Source: DATCSE01 sp036568605
GTDB taxonomy: Bacteria > Pseudomonadota > Gammaproteobacteria > Burkholderiales > Burkholderiaceae_C
NCBI GenBank assembly: GCA_036568605.1
Contig: DATCSE010000400.1
Location: 1 to 12,558 of the forward strand
DNA length: 12,558 nucleotides
Reading direction: 5' to 3'
Positions within the stretch are counted from its first letter, which is position 1, and each line of letters starts with the position of its first letter. The notes beneath the pieces were generated by a model, which saw only the letters and a program-made list of their open reading frames with translations, did no database searches and had not been told where the DNA came from. The translations under genes and the position numbers were made by a program. Positions 1-6,779 of the stretch are shown piece by piece.

Positions 1-356
1 GCGTTGTTCGGCAGCCGCTTCTGCCAGTCCTGCGGGACCAGCTTGCCGTGGTCGGCCAGTGCGTCGACGTCGTAGGCCAGCCCGAGCGTCACGACGTCGG
101 CCTCCAGTCCGTCGATCACCGAGCGCGCCTGCTTGCCCGAGCCGCCGTGCGACTGGCGGATCGTCACCGTCTCGCCGGTCTTGGCCTTCCACTGCTTCGC
201 GAACGCAGCATTGAAGTCCTGGTACAGCTCGCGCGTCGGGTCGTAGCTGACGTTCAGGAGCGTCGTGTCGGCACGCGCCGGCAGCGCCGACAACGCGAGC
301 GCCGAGGCGGCCACGCCGGCAAACAGGGAACGGCGGAAGAGCGCGGCGAAATTCAT
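1..356 (-). CDS. sbp: Sulfate ABC transporter substrate-binding protein, N-terminal part (cut by window edge)
   Basis: Periplasmic receptor that would deliver sulfate (or thiosulfate) to a CysTWA-type ABC importer for sulfur assimilation. Only the first 118 codons are present; the gene runs off the left edge. A Sec signal peptide is clear: charged start ([10 protein letters not shown]), hydrophobic core about 11-24, and a likely cut after the ALPARA motif (residue 29). The mature part opens with the family signature [15 protein letters not shown] (34-48), followed by [11 protein letters not shown] (59-69) and [12 protein letters not shown] (69-80), the sulfate-binding signatures of Sbp/CysP. 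The ATG at 354-356 gives a normal signal peptide; the ribosome site before it is weak. Transporter genes would be expected beyond the edge. Sulfate versus thiosulfate preference cannot be told from this part. Confidence 0.93.
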   Translation of the reverse strand, partial: MNFAALFRRSLFAGVAASALALSALPARADTTLLNVSYDPTRELYQDFNAAFAKQWKAKTGETVTIRQSHGGSGKQARSVIDGLEADVVTLGLAYDVDALADHGKLVPQDWQKRLPNN

Positions 357-460
357 GGCAGGGTCCGGTGGCCGTGCGGGTGCGGCCGTGCAAGTGATCA
401 GAGGTTCGCACTCTAGGCAACCCTCCGGCCCCGGTGAACCAAGAAATCCTGCTTAGCTTT
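357..460. other. Intergenic spacer between the EAL gene and sbp
   Basis: A spacer of 104 bases between the stop of the GGDEF/EAL gene and the start of sbp, both on the minus strand. It presumably holds the sbp promoter, since sulfate uptake genes are normally controlled separately by sulfur supply. I see a TAGAGT hexamer on the minus strand (409-414) but no matching -35 at the usual distance, and no hairpin with a T-run that would end the upstream transcript. Read-through into sbp cannot be excluded. Confidence 0.4.
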
Positions 461-2773
461 TCATCGGCCGGCCATCGTCGCGGCGGGCGCCTGCCCGGTC
501 GCCCGCTGCAACCACGCCGCGGCATCGGAGGCCTCGAGCGGCCGCGCGTACAAGTAGCCTTGCAGCACCCGGCAACCGGCCGTCAGCGCGGCGCTCGCGT
601 GCTCGGCGGTCTCGACGCCCTCGGCCACGACTTCGAGGCGCAGCACCGCCGCGAGATCGCAGATCGCCTTGACGATGGCCGTCGCGTCGGGCGCCGGCAT
701 CGGATCGATCAGCGAGCGGTCGATCTTCACCGCGGTCAGCGGCAGGCTGCGCAGCATGTTCAGCGACGAGAAGCCGGTGCCGAAGTCGTCCAGCGCGACC
801 TCGACGCCATGGCTGCGCATGTGCCAGATGCGCTCGCGCGCCTGCTCCATGTGCGCGACCACGGCGCCTTCGGTGATCTCGAGCGAGAGCGTGTGCGACG
901 GGATGTCGTAGTGGCGCAGCGTGCGCAGCACCAGCTCCGGAAAGCCCGGGTCGAGCAGCTGCAGCGGCGAGACGTTGACCGCCACCGGCAGCACGCGGCC
1001 GAAGGCCTCGCGCCACTCGGCGATCTGCTGGCACGCTTGCGTCAGGATCAGGTTGCCGAGCGGGCCGATCAGGCCGGTGCGCTCGGCGGCCGGGATGAAC
1101 TCCGCGGGGCCGACGCGGCCGACGCCGGGCCGGTCCCAGCGCACCAGCGCCTCGAAGCCGACCGGGGCTCCGCTGGCCGCGTCGACCTTGGGCTGGTACA
1201 CCAGCGTGAACTCGTCGCTCTTGATCCCGGCGCGCAGCGCCTGCTCGGATTCCAGCGTCGCGCCCGAGCCGCGCGCAAAACGCTCCTCGGCGAACTGCAG
1301 CGAGGTGCCCGGCGTGCGCTTTGCCTCGTGCATCGCGGCGTTCGCGGCGCGCAGCAGCGCCTCGGGCCCGCGCGCGCTGGCAGGGTAGAGCGCGACGCCC
1401 ATCGAGACGTCGAGGAAGAACTCGTGCCGCTCCGTCACGAGCGGCTGCATCAGCAGCGTCTGCACCTGCTGCGCGAGCTCCCGGGCAGTGCGTTCGGCAT
1501 CGGCCGGCGGCGCATCCGGCACCGCGAGCAGCGCGAACTCGTCCTCGCCCAGTCGCATCACCGCGGCGCGGCTCGTCAGTGCCGCCTGCAGCGCATCGGC
1601 GAGCGAGCGCAGCACCTCGTCGCCGACCGACGGACCGTGCGCATCGTTGAAGAGCTTGAAGCGGTCGATGTCCAGCAGCAGCAGCGCGAACGGCTGCGCC
1701 GGCTCGCGTTCGCACAGCTCGCGCAACCGTTGCAGCAGCGCGCTGCGGTTCGGCAGCCCGGTCAGTTCGTCGTGCGTGGCCTGGTGCAGCAGCGTCTGTG
1801 TCGCGTGATGACGTGCGGTGTCGTCGGTGACGACGATCTGCTCGGCCGGCTGGCCGTCCCAGTCGATGCGCCAGGCGCTGAAGCGCAGGTGCAGCAGACG
1901 GCCATCGAAGCCGCGGCGCTCGCCTTCCCAGTGGTCCTCGGCCAGCTCGCCCGAGACCAGCTTGCGGTGGCGCGCGCGCGCGAGCGCGCGCTCGTTCTCC
2001 GGCATCGTCGCGTCGCGCCACCGCTGCCCGGTCGACATGCGCCCGCCGCCGTCAGCCGGCAGGCCGTAGATCTGCAGCAGCGCCGCGTTCGCGTATTTCA
2101 TCTCCTCGCCCTGCATCACCGCGACGCCCTGGTGCGAGCGCTCGGTGATCGCGACGAGTTGCTGGCGCACGCGCTCGGCCTCGCTGCGCGAGCGCTGCGC
2201 CGCGGCGTAGAACAGCGCGAGGCCCAGCACCACGCGCAAGGTCGTCGCGATGCCGGCCTGCCACTGCAGCCCGGCGTCGCCGTGCGCGACGAAGATGAAC
2301 TGGTTGAGCCCGAGCAGCACCATCGCGATGCCGGCGACGCGCTCGGCGATGCCGGGGCCGCGCAACCCCCACAGCAGCGCGATCGCGCCGGCCAGCGCGG
2401 TCAGCGTCGCGCTGACCGCCTGCCCCGCACGCGGATCGACGGCGACGATCGCACCGCCGACCAGCACCAGCAGCACCGCACCGGCCCACGTCTGCTGGCC
2501 GGTCAGCGGCAGGCCCGCCAGGTGGCTGACGCCGACGATCCACAGCGTCAGGCTGATCGCCGCGACGACGACGAGCGCCCACTGCGCGACGCCGGCCCAG
2601 GGCGCGACGCCGCTCGCGAACACCACGTAGGCCGGCGGCACGAACGCCTGCGTGACGAACGACCAGCCCAGCCAGCGCGAGAACGGCTGCGTGCGGTCGG
2701 CGCGCCAGACCAGCAGCAGCCCGATCCCGACGGCGAGATTGACGCCGGCGTTGAGCAGCAGGGCCGGGATCAT
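461..2773 (-). CDS. Membrane PAS-GGDEF-EAL protein, predicted c-di-GMP phosphodiesterase
   Basis: A 770-residue inner-membrane signalling protein. Seven hydrophobic segments (about 3-23, 32-56, 61-85, 95-112, 118-137, 145-162, 172-194) are followed by a charged linker, a PAS-like region (about 213-322), a GGDEF domain (329-495) and an EAL domain (510-757). In GGDEF, LDIDRF (367-372) and N376 are kept, but the signature is GEDEF (409-413) instead of GGDEF and no RxxD inhibitory site precedes it, so cyclase activity is unlikely. The EAL domain has the expected metal and catalytic residues: E541-A-L, N600, E632, DDFGTG (662-667), K683, E718 and Q738. It should therefore hydrolyse c-di-GMP, with the GGDEF domain perhaps sensing GTP. 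The ATG lies 29 bases after the GMC gene stop with no good ribosome site, suggesting coupling. The membrane module matches no input domain I can name. Confidence 0.93.
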   Translation of the reverse strand: MIPALLLNAGVNLAVGIGLLLVWRADRTQPFSRWLGWSFVTQAFVPPAYVVFASGVAPWAGVAQWALVVVAAISLTLWIVGVSHLAGLPLTGQQTWAGAVLLVLVGGAIVAVDPRAGQAVSATLTALAGAIALLWGLRGPGIAERVAGIAMVLLGLNQFIFVAHGDAGLQWQAGIATTLRVVLGLALFYAAAQRSRSEAERVRQQLVAITERSHQGVAVMQGEEMKYANAALLQIYGLPADGGGRMSTGQRWRDATMPENERALARARHRKLVSGELAEDHWEGERRGFDGRLLHLRFSAWRIDWDGQPAEQIVVTDDTARHHATQTLLHQATHDELTGLPNRSALLQRLRELCEREPAQPFALLLLDIDRFKLFNDAHGPSVGDEVLRSLADALQAALTSRAAVMRLGEDEFALLAVPDAPPADAERTARELAQQVQTLLMQPLVTERHEFFLDVSMGVALYPASARGPEALLRAANAAMHEAKRTPGTSLQFAEERFARGSGATLESEQALRAGIKSDEFTLVYQPKVDAASGAPVGFEALVRWDRPGVGRVGPAEFIPAAERTGLIGPLGNLILTQACQQIAEWREAFGRVLPVAVNVSPLQLLDPGFPELVLRTLRHYDIPSHTLSLEITEGAVVAHMEQARERIWHMRSHGVEVALDDFGTGFSSLNMLRSLPLTAVKIDRSLIDPMPAPDATAIVKAICDLAAVLRLEVVAEGVETAEHASAALTAGCRVLQGYLYARPLEASDAAAWLQRATGQAPAATMAGR

Positions 2774-2802
2774 GGCGGTGTGTCGAACGTCTCAGGCCGG
2801 GA

Positions 2803-4485
2803 TCAGCCGGCGCCGAGGATCCACTCGGCCGCGCGCTCGGCAATCATCAAGGTCGGCGAGTTCGTGTTGCCGCTGGTGATCGTCGGCATCACGCTCGCGT
2901 CGGCCACGCGCAGGCCGCGCACGCCATGCACGCGCAGGCGCGCATCGACGACCGCGGCCGGGTCGCTGGCCGGGCCCATCTTCGCGGTGCCGACCGGATG
3001 GAAGATCGTCGTGCCGATGTCGCCGGCGAGCTTCCACAGTTCGGCATCGGTCTGGTACTCGACGCCGGGCTTGACCTCCTTCGGCCGGTACGGTGCGAGC
3101 GCCGGCTGTTCGACGATGTGCCGCGTCAGGCGCAGGCTGTTCGCGGCGATCAGGCGGTCGCTGTCGGTGCTCAGGTAGCGCGGCGCGATGCTGGGCGCAT
3201 CGGTCGCGCGGTTCGACACGATGCGCACCGCGCCGCGGCTGGTCGGGTTCAGGTTGCAGACGCTCGCGGTGAACGCGTTGAACGTGTGCAGCGGCTGGCC
3301 GAATGCGTCCAGCGAGAGCGGCTGCACGTGGTACTGCAGGTTCGCGTGCGGCTGCGCCGGATCGCTCTTCGTGAACGCGCCCAGCTGCGACGGCGCCATG
3401 CTCATCGGGCCGCTGCGGCGCAGCGCGTATTCGATGCCGAACATCGCCTTGCCCCACAGCGTCGCGGCCATCGTGTTCAGCGTCTTCACGCCGTCGACCG
3501 CGTAGACCGCGCGGATCTGCAAGTGGTCCTGCAGGTTCTCGCCGACGCCGGGCAGCTCGTGCACCGGTGCGATGCCGCGCTCGTGCAGCAGCGCACCCGC
3601 GCCGATCCCGGAGAGCTGCAGCAGCTGCGGCGTGCCGATCGCGCCGGTCGCGAGCACGACCTCGCCGCCCGGCGCGAGCCTGGCAGTCAGCGGCGCGCCG
3701 CCGCCTTGCGGCAGCGCCTCGATGCCGCGCGCGACGACGCCCGTGTCACTCCGTTCGAGCAGCACGCGGCTGATCTGCGCGCCGGTCCAGACCTGCAGGT
3801 TCGGGCGGCGCAGGATGGGCCGCAGGAACGCCTTGCTCGCGTTCCAGCGGATGCCGGCGCGCTGGTTCACGTGGAAGTAGCCGACACCTTCGTTGTCGCC
3901 GCGGTTGAAGTCGCCGGTCGCCGGGATGCCGGCCTGCTGCGCAGCTTGCGCGAACGCATCCAGCACGTCCCAGCGCAGCCGCTGCTTCTCGACGCGCCAC
4001 TCGCCGCCGCTGCGCGCGCCGCTCGCATCGAAGCCGGGCGCGGCGTGGAACTCGTCGGCGCCGGCGTGGAAGTCCTCGTGCTTCAGGAAGTACGGCAGGC
4101 ACCGGTCCCAGCTCCAGTCGGGGTTCGCGCCGTGGCCGTCGCCGCGGCCCCAGCCGTCGTAGTCGCGCGCCTGGCCGCGCATGTAGATCATCCCGTTGAT
4201 GCTGGAGCAGCCGCCCAGCACCTTGCCGCGCGGATAACGCAGGCTGCGGCCGTTCAGGCCCGGGTCGGCATCGGTGAAGAACAACCAGTCGGTGCGCGGG
4301 TTGCCGATGCAATAGAGATAACCGACCGGGACGTGGATCCAGAGGTAGTCGTCGTGGCCGCCGGCCTCGATCAGCAGCACACGCTTGCGCCGGTCGGCGC
4401 TGAGCCGGTTCGCGAGCAGACAGCCGGCGGTCCCGGCACCGCAGACGATGTAGTCGTAGGTGTTCTCGTTGTTGTCGTGGTCCAT
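2803..4485 (-). CDS. GMC-family FAD-dependent alcohol/choline dehydrogenase
   Basis: A 560-residue flavoprotein of the glucose-methanol-choline oxidoreductase family, which oxidises an alcohol to an aldehyde using FAD. The dinucleotide-binding loop is CGAGTAG (15-21) near the N-terminus, with the ribose-binding LLIEAGG at 37-43. The first GMC signature is at 86-104 (RGKVLGGCSSINGMIYMRG) and the second at 280-295 (ending LSGIG). The catalytic pair is present: H496 in IFHPVGTAKMG and N540 in SGNTNSP. There is no signal peptide, so it is probably cytoplasmic. Length suits the BetA/AlkJ type, but no betB, betI or choline transporter lies beside it, so betaine synthesis is not supported; a general alcohol or polyethylene-glycol dehydrogenase is equally likely. 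It starts 12 bases after the MarC stop. The ribosome site is poor, consistent with translational coupling. Confidence 0.93.
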   Translation of the reverse strand: MDHDNNENTYDYIVCGAGTAGCLLANRLSADRRKRVLLIEAGGHDDYLWIHVPVGYLYCIGNPRTDWLFFTDADPGLNGRSLRYPRGKVLGGCSSINGMIYMRGQARDYDGWGRGDGHGANPDWSWDRCLPYFLKHEDFHAGADEFHAAPGFDASGARSGGEWRVEKQRLRWDVLDAFAQAAQQAGIPATGDFNRGDNEGVGYFHVNQRAGIRWNASKAFLRPILRRPNLQVWTGAQISRVLLERSDTGVVARGIEALPQGGGAPLTARLAPGGEVVLATGAIGTPQLLQLSGIGAGALLHERGIAPVHELPGVGENLQDHLQIRAVYAVDGVKTLNTMAATLWGKAMFGIEYALRRSGPMSMAPSQLGAFTKSDPAQPHANLQYHVQPLSLDAFGQPLHTFNAFTASVCNLNPTSRGAVRIVSNRATDAPSIAPRYLSTDSDRLIAANSLRLTRHIVEQPALAPYRPKEVKPGVEYQTDAELWKLAGDIGTTIFHPVGTAKMGPASDPAAVVDARLRVHGVRGLRVADASVMPTITSGNTNSPTLMIAERAAEWILGAG

Positions 4486-4497
4486 GCGTCGTCGTTG

Positions 4498-5136
4498 TCA
4501 GCGCCCGGTGGCGCCCAGGATAGGAAACAGCTTGACCAGCCCGTCGGACATCACCTCGACCGCGAGCGCCGCGAGCAGCAGGCCCATCAGCCGCGTCATC
4601 ACGTTGATGCCGGTCTTGCCCAGCACCTTCGCGATGCGGCCCGAAAGGCTGAACGCGAGCCACACCGCCAGCCCGATCACGACGCCGTAGCCGACCAGCA
4701 CGCCGAGCTGCCACCAGTGGCGCGTCTTCTCGGCGTAGATCACCATCGTCGAGATCGTCGCCGGGCCGGTCAGCAGCGGGATGGTCAGCGGCACGATCGC
4801 GATGCTGGCGCCGGCATCGACCTTGTCGGCCGCTTCGGCGAGGTCGTCCTTGCGCGTCTCGGCCGGCTGCGCGGACAGCATCTGCACCGACGACAGCATC
4901 AGCAGCAGTCCGCCGCCGACCTGGAACGACGCGAGCGAGATGCCGAAGAATTCGATGATCTTCAGCCCGGCGATCGCGCTGACGCCGATCACGATGAACG
5001 CGCTGAACGCCGCGACCTGCGCGGTGCGCTTGCGCTGCTCGCGGCTGAACGCCGACGTGAAATGGATGAAGAACGGAATCGCGCCGATCGGATTGACGAT
5101 GGCCAAGAGCGCGATCAGCGGCTTCAGGAGATCCAT
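4498..5136 (-). CDS. MarC family integral membrane protein
   Basis: A 212-residue inner-membrane protein of the MarC (UPF0056/SnatA) family. About six hydrophobic segments are visible: 5-25, 41-60, 66-86, 111-133, 145-165 and 179-203. Family marks are NPIGAIPFF (15-23) in the first helix, IVPLTIPLLTGPATIST (114-130) in the middle, and GINVMTRLMGLLLAALAVE (176-194) near the end. The molecular role is not settled: E. coli MarC was once tied to antibiotic resistance without firm support, and an archaeal relative (SnatA) moves small neutral amino acids. It sits between a cobalamin-binding-like gene (33 bases upstream) and the GMC dehydrogenase (12 bases downstream), all in one direction. The ATG at 5134-5136 gives the usual family length; no clear Shine-Dalgarno precedes it. 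Confidence 0.92.
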   Translation of the reverse strand: MDLLKPLIALLAIVNPIGAIPFFIHFTSAFSREQRKRTAQVAAFSAFIVIGVSAIAGLKIIEFFGISLASFQVGGGLLLMLSSVQMLSAQPAETRKDDLAEAADKVDAGASIAIVPLTIPLLTGPATISTMVIYAEKTRHWWQLGVLVGYGVVIGLAVWLAFSLSGRIAKVLGKTGINVMTRLMGLLLAALAVEVMSDGLVKLFPILGATGR

Positions 5137-5169
5137 GCGTCGATTGTGGCCGAGTGTTTCCCGTCGGAG

Positions 5170-5967
5170 TCAGGACGCGGCGGCAATCTCGCGCAGATAG
5201 CGCAACCCCGGAACGGCGCGCGCGCCATACCAGCTCAGCATCTCGCCGTCGACCAGGCGGGCCTGCGCATTCGGACAGAGCGCGCGCACCTCGGCCAGGT
5301 GCTGCGGGCCGAACGCATACGGCTCGGAGCTGAGCAGCACGCGGTCGACCTGCGCGAGCCAGGGCTCGTCGCCGCGCAAGGTCGGATAACGGGCCGCGCC
5401 GGACGCGCCGCCGTCCTGCGCCGGCAGCGTCTGCCAGTTCACGCGCGCCAGCATGCGGGCGATGTAGGTGTCGCGTGCGACGGTCATCCAAGGCGCGCGC
5501 CAGATCAGGTACAGCACGCGCTGCGCAGGGCGGCCGTCGGGCTGGGTCAGCTCCAGCTCCGAGCGCAGCGCATCGGCAAGACGCGCTGCACGCTCGGCGA
5601 CGCCGGCGAGCGCGCCGAAGTGCGCGAGCAGGTCGGCGATCAGCACGAGGTTGTCCTGCGGCGCGAGCGGGTGCGTGACGACGATCTGCGGCGCCGGGGG
5701 CCCGCCGTCCGCACCAGACCAGGCACGGACCGCCTCGACCGTCTCGCGCCGGTTCTCGTCGACGTTGACGATCACGTGGGTGGGCGCGAGCCGGCGCAGT
5801 TTCGCGAGATTCACGTCCTTCGTTCCGCCCACCTTGGGCACGGCCGCGACAGCATCGCGCGGGTGGATGCAAAAGCCCGTGCGGGCCACTACCCATGGCC
5901 CCAGGCCGAGCGCGAACAGCAGTTCAGTGAGGCTGGGCACCAGGCTTGCGATGCGCGGCGAGGTCAT
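5170..5967 (-). CDS. BtuF-like cobalamin/metal-binding domain protein without signal peptide
   Basis: A 265-residue protein with the periplasmic-binding fold of the BtuF/FepB class (COG0614, helical-backbone metal receptor). The fold starts at once with PRIASLVPSLTELLFALG (4-21), so no room is left for a signal peptide or lipobox. Other features are TGFCIHP (30-36), KVGGTKDVNLAKLRRLAPTH (45-64), the paired NVDEN (68-72), LIWRAPWMTVARDTYIARML (154-173) and a C-terminal LVDGEMLSWYGAR (238-250). An in-frame TTG at 5992-5994 would add nine polar residues (KSNTPTNT) and still give no export signal; I prefer the ATG. No BtuC/BtuD partner is in the window. It is first in the minus-strand run of four genes. 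Ligand is unknown: corrinoid, haem or another metal complex. C33 and H35 could be ligands, but that is a guess. Confidence 0.85.
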   Translation of the reverse strand: MTSPRIASLVPSLTELLFALGLGPWVVARTGFCIHPRDAVAAVPKVGGTKDVNLAKLRRLAPTHVIVNVDENRRETVEAVRAWSGADGGPPAPQIVVTHPLAPQDNLVLIADLLAHFGALAGVAERAARLADALRSELELTQPDGRPAQRVLYLIWRAPWMTVARDTYIARMLARVNWQTLPAQDGGASGAARYPTLRGDEPWLAQVDRVLLSSEPYAFGPQHLAEVRALCPNAQARLVDGEMLSWYGARAVPGLRYLREIAAAS

Positions 5968-6127
5968 GGTGTTCGTCGGCGTGTTGGACTTCAAAACTTC
6001 AATCTAGGGATGCAGCGCGTCATCGTTGCGCTGCGCATCGCAAAACCCCAGGGGAAACCCGAGGAAGTGAATGCCGAAAACAACACTTGCCCGGAAAACC
6101 TGCTGGCATCGCGGCATGCAATTCACT

Positions 6128-6133
6128 TATATT
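6128..6133 (+). promoter_or_regulatory. Candidate -10 box for rbp
   Basis: TATATT lies in the only strongly AT-rich block of the spacer, about 95 bases before the rbp start codon, giving an untranslated leader of roughly 90 bases. No convincing -35 is found 16-18 bases upstream (the best is TGGCAT at 6104-6109), so the promoter may be activator-dependent or use another sigma factor. Assigned from composition and hexamer match only. Confidence 0.35.
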
Positions 6134-6148
6134 CACAAATCTGTGTAT
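6131..6148. repeat. Imperfect 18-base palindrome at the rbp promoter
   Basis: The arms ATTCACA (6131-6137) and TGTGTAT (6142-6148) pair at six of seven positions around the centre AATC. The palindrome overlaps the last bases of the -10 candidate and the expected transcription start, a typical place for a repressor operator. The left arm also belongs to a direct repeat: ATTCAC occurs at 6121-6126 and 6131-6136, exactly 10 bases apart. Confidence 0.4.
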
Positions 6149-6214
6149 GGAAGCAGCACCTTCGGTCGAATGGGTCTCGATGGGTAGAAGCTCCACATGG
6201 TTTTTCCGGTATCG

Positions 6215-6221
6215 AAAGGGG
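6215..6221 (+). promoter_or_regulatory. Ribosome binding site of rbp
   Basis: AAAGGGG, seven bases before the ATG at 6229, is one of the few good Shine-Dalgarno sequences in the window and fixes the start of the RNA-binding protein. The GGGG (6218-6221) can pair with UCCC (6225-6228) directly before the AUG, a four-pair hairpin (one of them G-U) with a three-base loop that would partly hide the site. Confidence 0.7.
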
Positions 6222-6228
6222 CTCTCCC

Positions 6229-6696
6229 ATGGGCAACAAACTCTACGTAGGTAATCTCTCGTACAGCGTCCGCGACGACCAGTTGCAAGAGGCGTTCTCG
6301 CAGTACGGCAACGTCACGTCGGCCAAGGTGATGATGGACCGCGAAACCGGTCGCTCGAAGGGCTTCGGCTTCGTCGAGATGGGCACGGACGCCGAAGCCC
6401 AAGCGGCGATCAACGGCATGAACGGCCAGCCCCTGGAGGGCCGCGCGGTCGTCGTCAACGAGGCGCGGCCTCGTGAAGACCGTCCGGGCGGCGGCTTCCG
6501 CTCCGGCGGCGGCGGTGGTTACGGCGGTGGCGGCGGCAGCCGCGGTGGTTATGGCGGCGGCGGTGGCGGCGGCTACGGTGGTGGCGGCGGCGGTGGTTAC
6601 GGTGGCGGCGGTCGCTCCGGCGGCGGTGGCTACGGTGGCGGCGGCCGCTCCGGCGGTGGCGGCGGCTACGGTGGTGGCGGTCGCGGCGGCTACTGA
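6229..6696 (+). CDS. Glycine-rich RRM RNA-binding protein
   Basis: A 155-residue single-stranded RNA-binding protein. The RRM covers residues 3-80: RNP2 is LYVGNL (5-10) and RNP1 is KGFGFVEM (44-51), each with the aromatic residues that stack on RNA. A short charged linker (REDRP, 82-86) leads to a tail (87-155) made almost only of glycine with seven tyrosines (98, 108, 116, 124, 135, 147, 155) and five arginines, in units such as GGGGYGGGGRS. This layout resembles cyanobacterial Rbp and plant glycine-rich proteins, several of which are cold-induced RNA chaperones; cold induction here is inference. The ATG is set by the AAAGGGG site. The reading frame stays open far upstream, but only because it runs antisense to real genes. 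It is monocistronic, with a strong terminator 22 bases downstream. Confidence 0.95.
   Translation: MGNKLYVGNLSYSVRDDQLQEAFSQYGNVTSAKVMMDRETGRSKGFGFVEMGTDAEAQAAINGMNGQPLEGRAVVVNEARPREDRPGGGFRSGGGGGYGGGGGSRGGYGGGGGGGYGGGGGGGYGGGGRSGGGGYGGGGRSGGGGGYGGGGRGGY
6487..6693 (+). repeat. Glycine-codon repeat tract in the rbp tail
   Basis: About 200 bases of GGC/GGT codons broken by TAC/TAT and CGC/CGT, forming short imperfect tandem units (for example GGCGGCGGTGGTTAC-like blocks). Units differ in length (tyrosine spacing 8, 8, 8, 10, 11 and 12 residues), as expected from replication slippage in whole codons; the frame is kept to the stop. Confidence 0.8.
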
Positions 6697-6717
6697 AGCC
6701 TGATTGCGAGCAACACG

Positions 6718-6760
6718 AAGGCGGCAGCGCAACAACGGCGCGCCGCCTTTTTGTTTTTTT
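6718..6760 (+). terminator. Rho-independent terminator of rbp
   Basis: A perfect eight-pair stem AAGGCGGC (6718-6725) / GCCGCCTT (6742-6749) is extended by GCGC/GCGC (6727-6730 with 6738-6741) past one bulged A, with a seven-base loop. A T-run follows at 6748-6752 and, after one G, at 6754-6760. It points along the plus strand, ending rbp. On the minus strand no T-run follows the stem, so it is unlikely to stop the converging SDR transcript well. Confidence 0.92.
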
Positions 6761-6779
6761 GATTGGCTGCGCGCGCGGC

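Larger units (their letters stand above)
5968..6228. promoter_or_regulatory. Divergent regulatory spacer between the BtuF-like operon and rbp
   Basis: About 260 bases without a credible gene, visibly richer in A/T than the coding DNA on either side. It must hold promoters for both directions. Toward the minus-strand operon a TAGATT hexamer lies at 6001-6006 (minus strand), with no good -35. A perfect 7-base inverted repeat (GCAGCGC 6012-6018 / GCGCTGC 6028-6034, nine-base loop) lies beside it and lacks a T-run, so it is not an intrinsic terminator. Toward rbp, the AT-rich block 6121-6148 holds the best -10 candidate and a palindrome. Confidence 0.55.

Noticed and set aside
1981..1994. A 14-base perfect palindrome CGAGCGCGCGCTCG preceded by a GC run
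   Set aside because: It lies inside the EAL gene and encodes Arg/Ala codons; such runs are expected from GC-rich codon choice.
434..3178. A 914-codon plus-strand open frame antisense to the EAL and GMC genes
   Set aside because: It is rich in Arg, Ala, Gln and His with no domain, the usual mirror of GC-rich genes. The minus-strand proteins it overlaps have intact catalytic motifs.
2803..4485. GMC enzyme as choline dehydrogenase BetA of a betaine operon
   Set aside because: The family is clear but no betB, betI or choline transporter is adjacent, so substrate and symbol are not assigned.
2926..6228. A plus-strand open frame running in frame into rbp (1256 codons in total)
   Set aside because: The upstream part is antisense to the GMC, MarC and BtuF-like genes and has low-complexity Arg/Asp/His composition. 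The real rbp start is set by AAAGGGG and ATG at 6229, which gives a normal RRM protein.
6718..6760. The rbp terminator as a two-way terminator also serving the SDR operon
   Set aside because: The stem is symmetric, but the minus strand has only two T residues after it, so efficient intrinsic termination in that direction is not supported.
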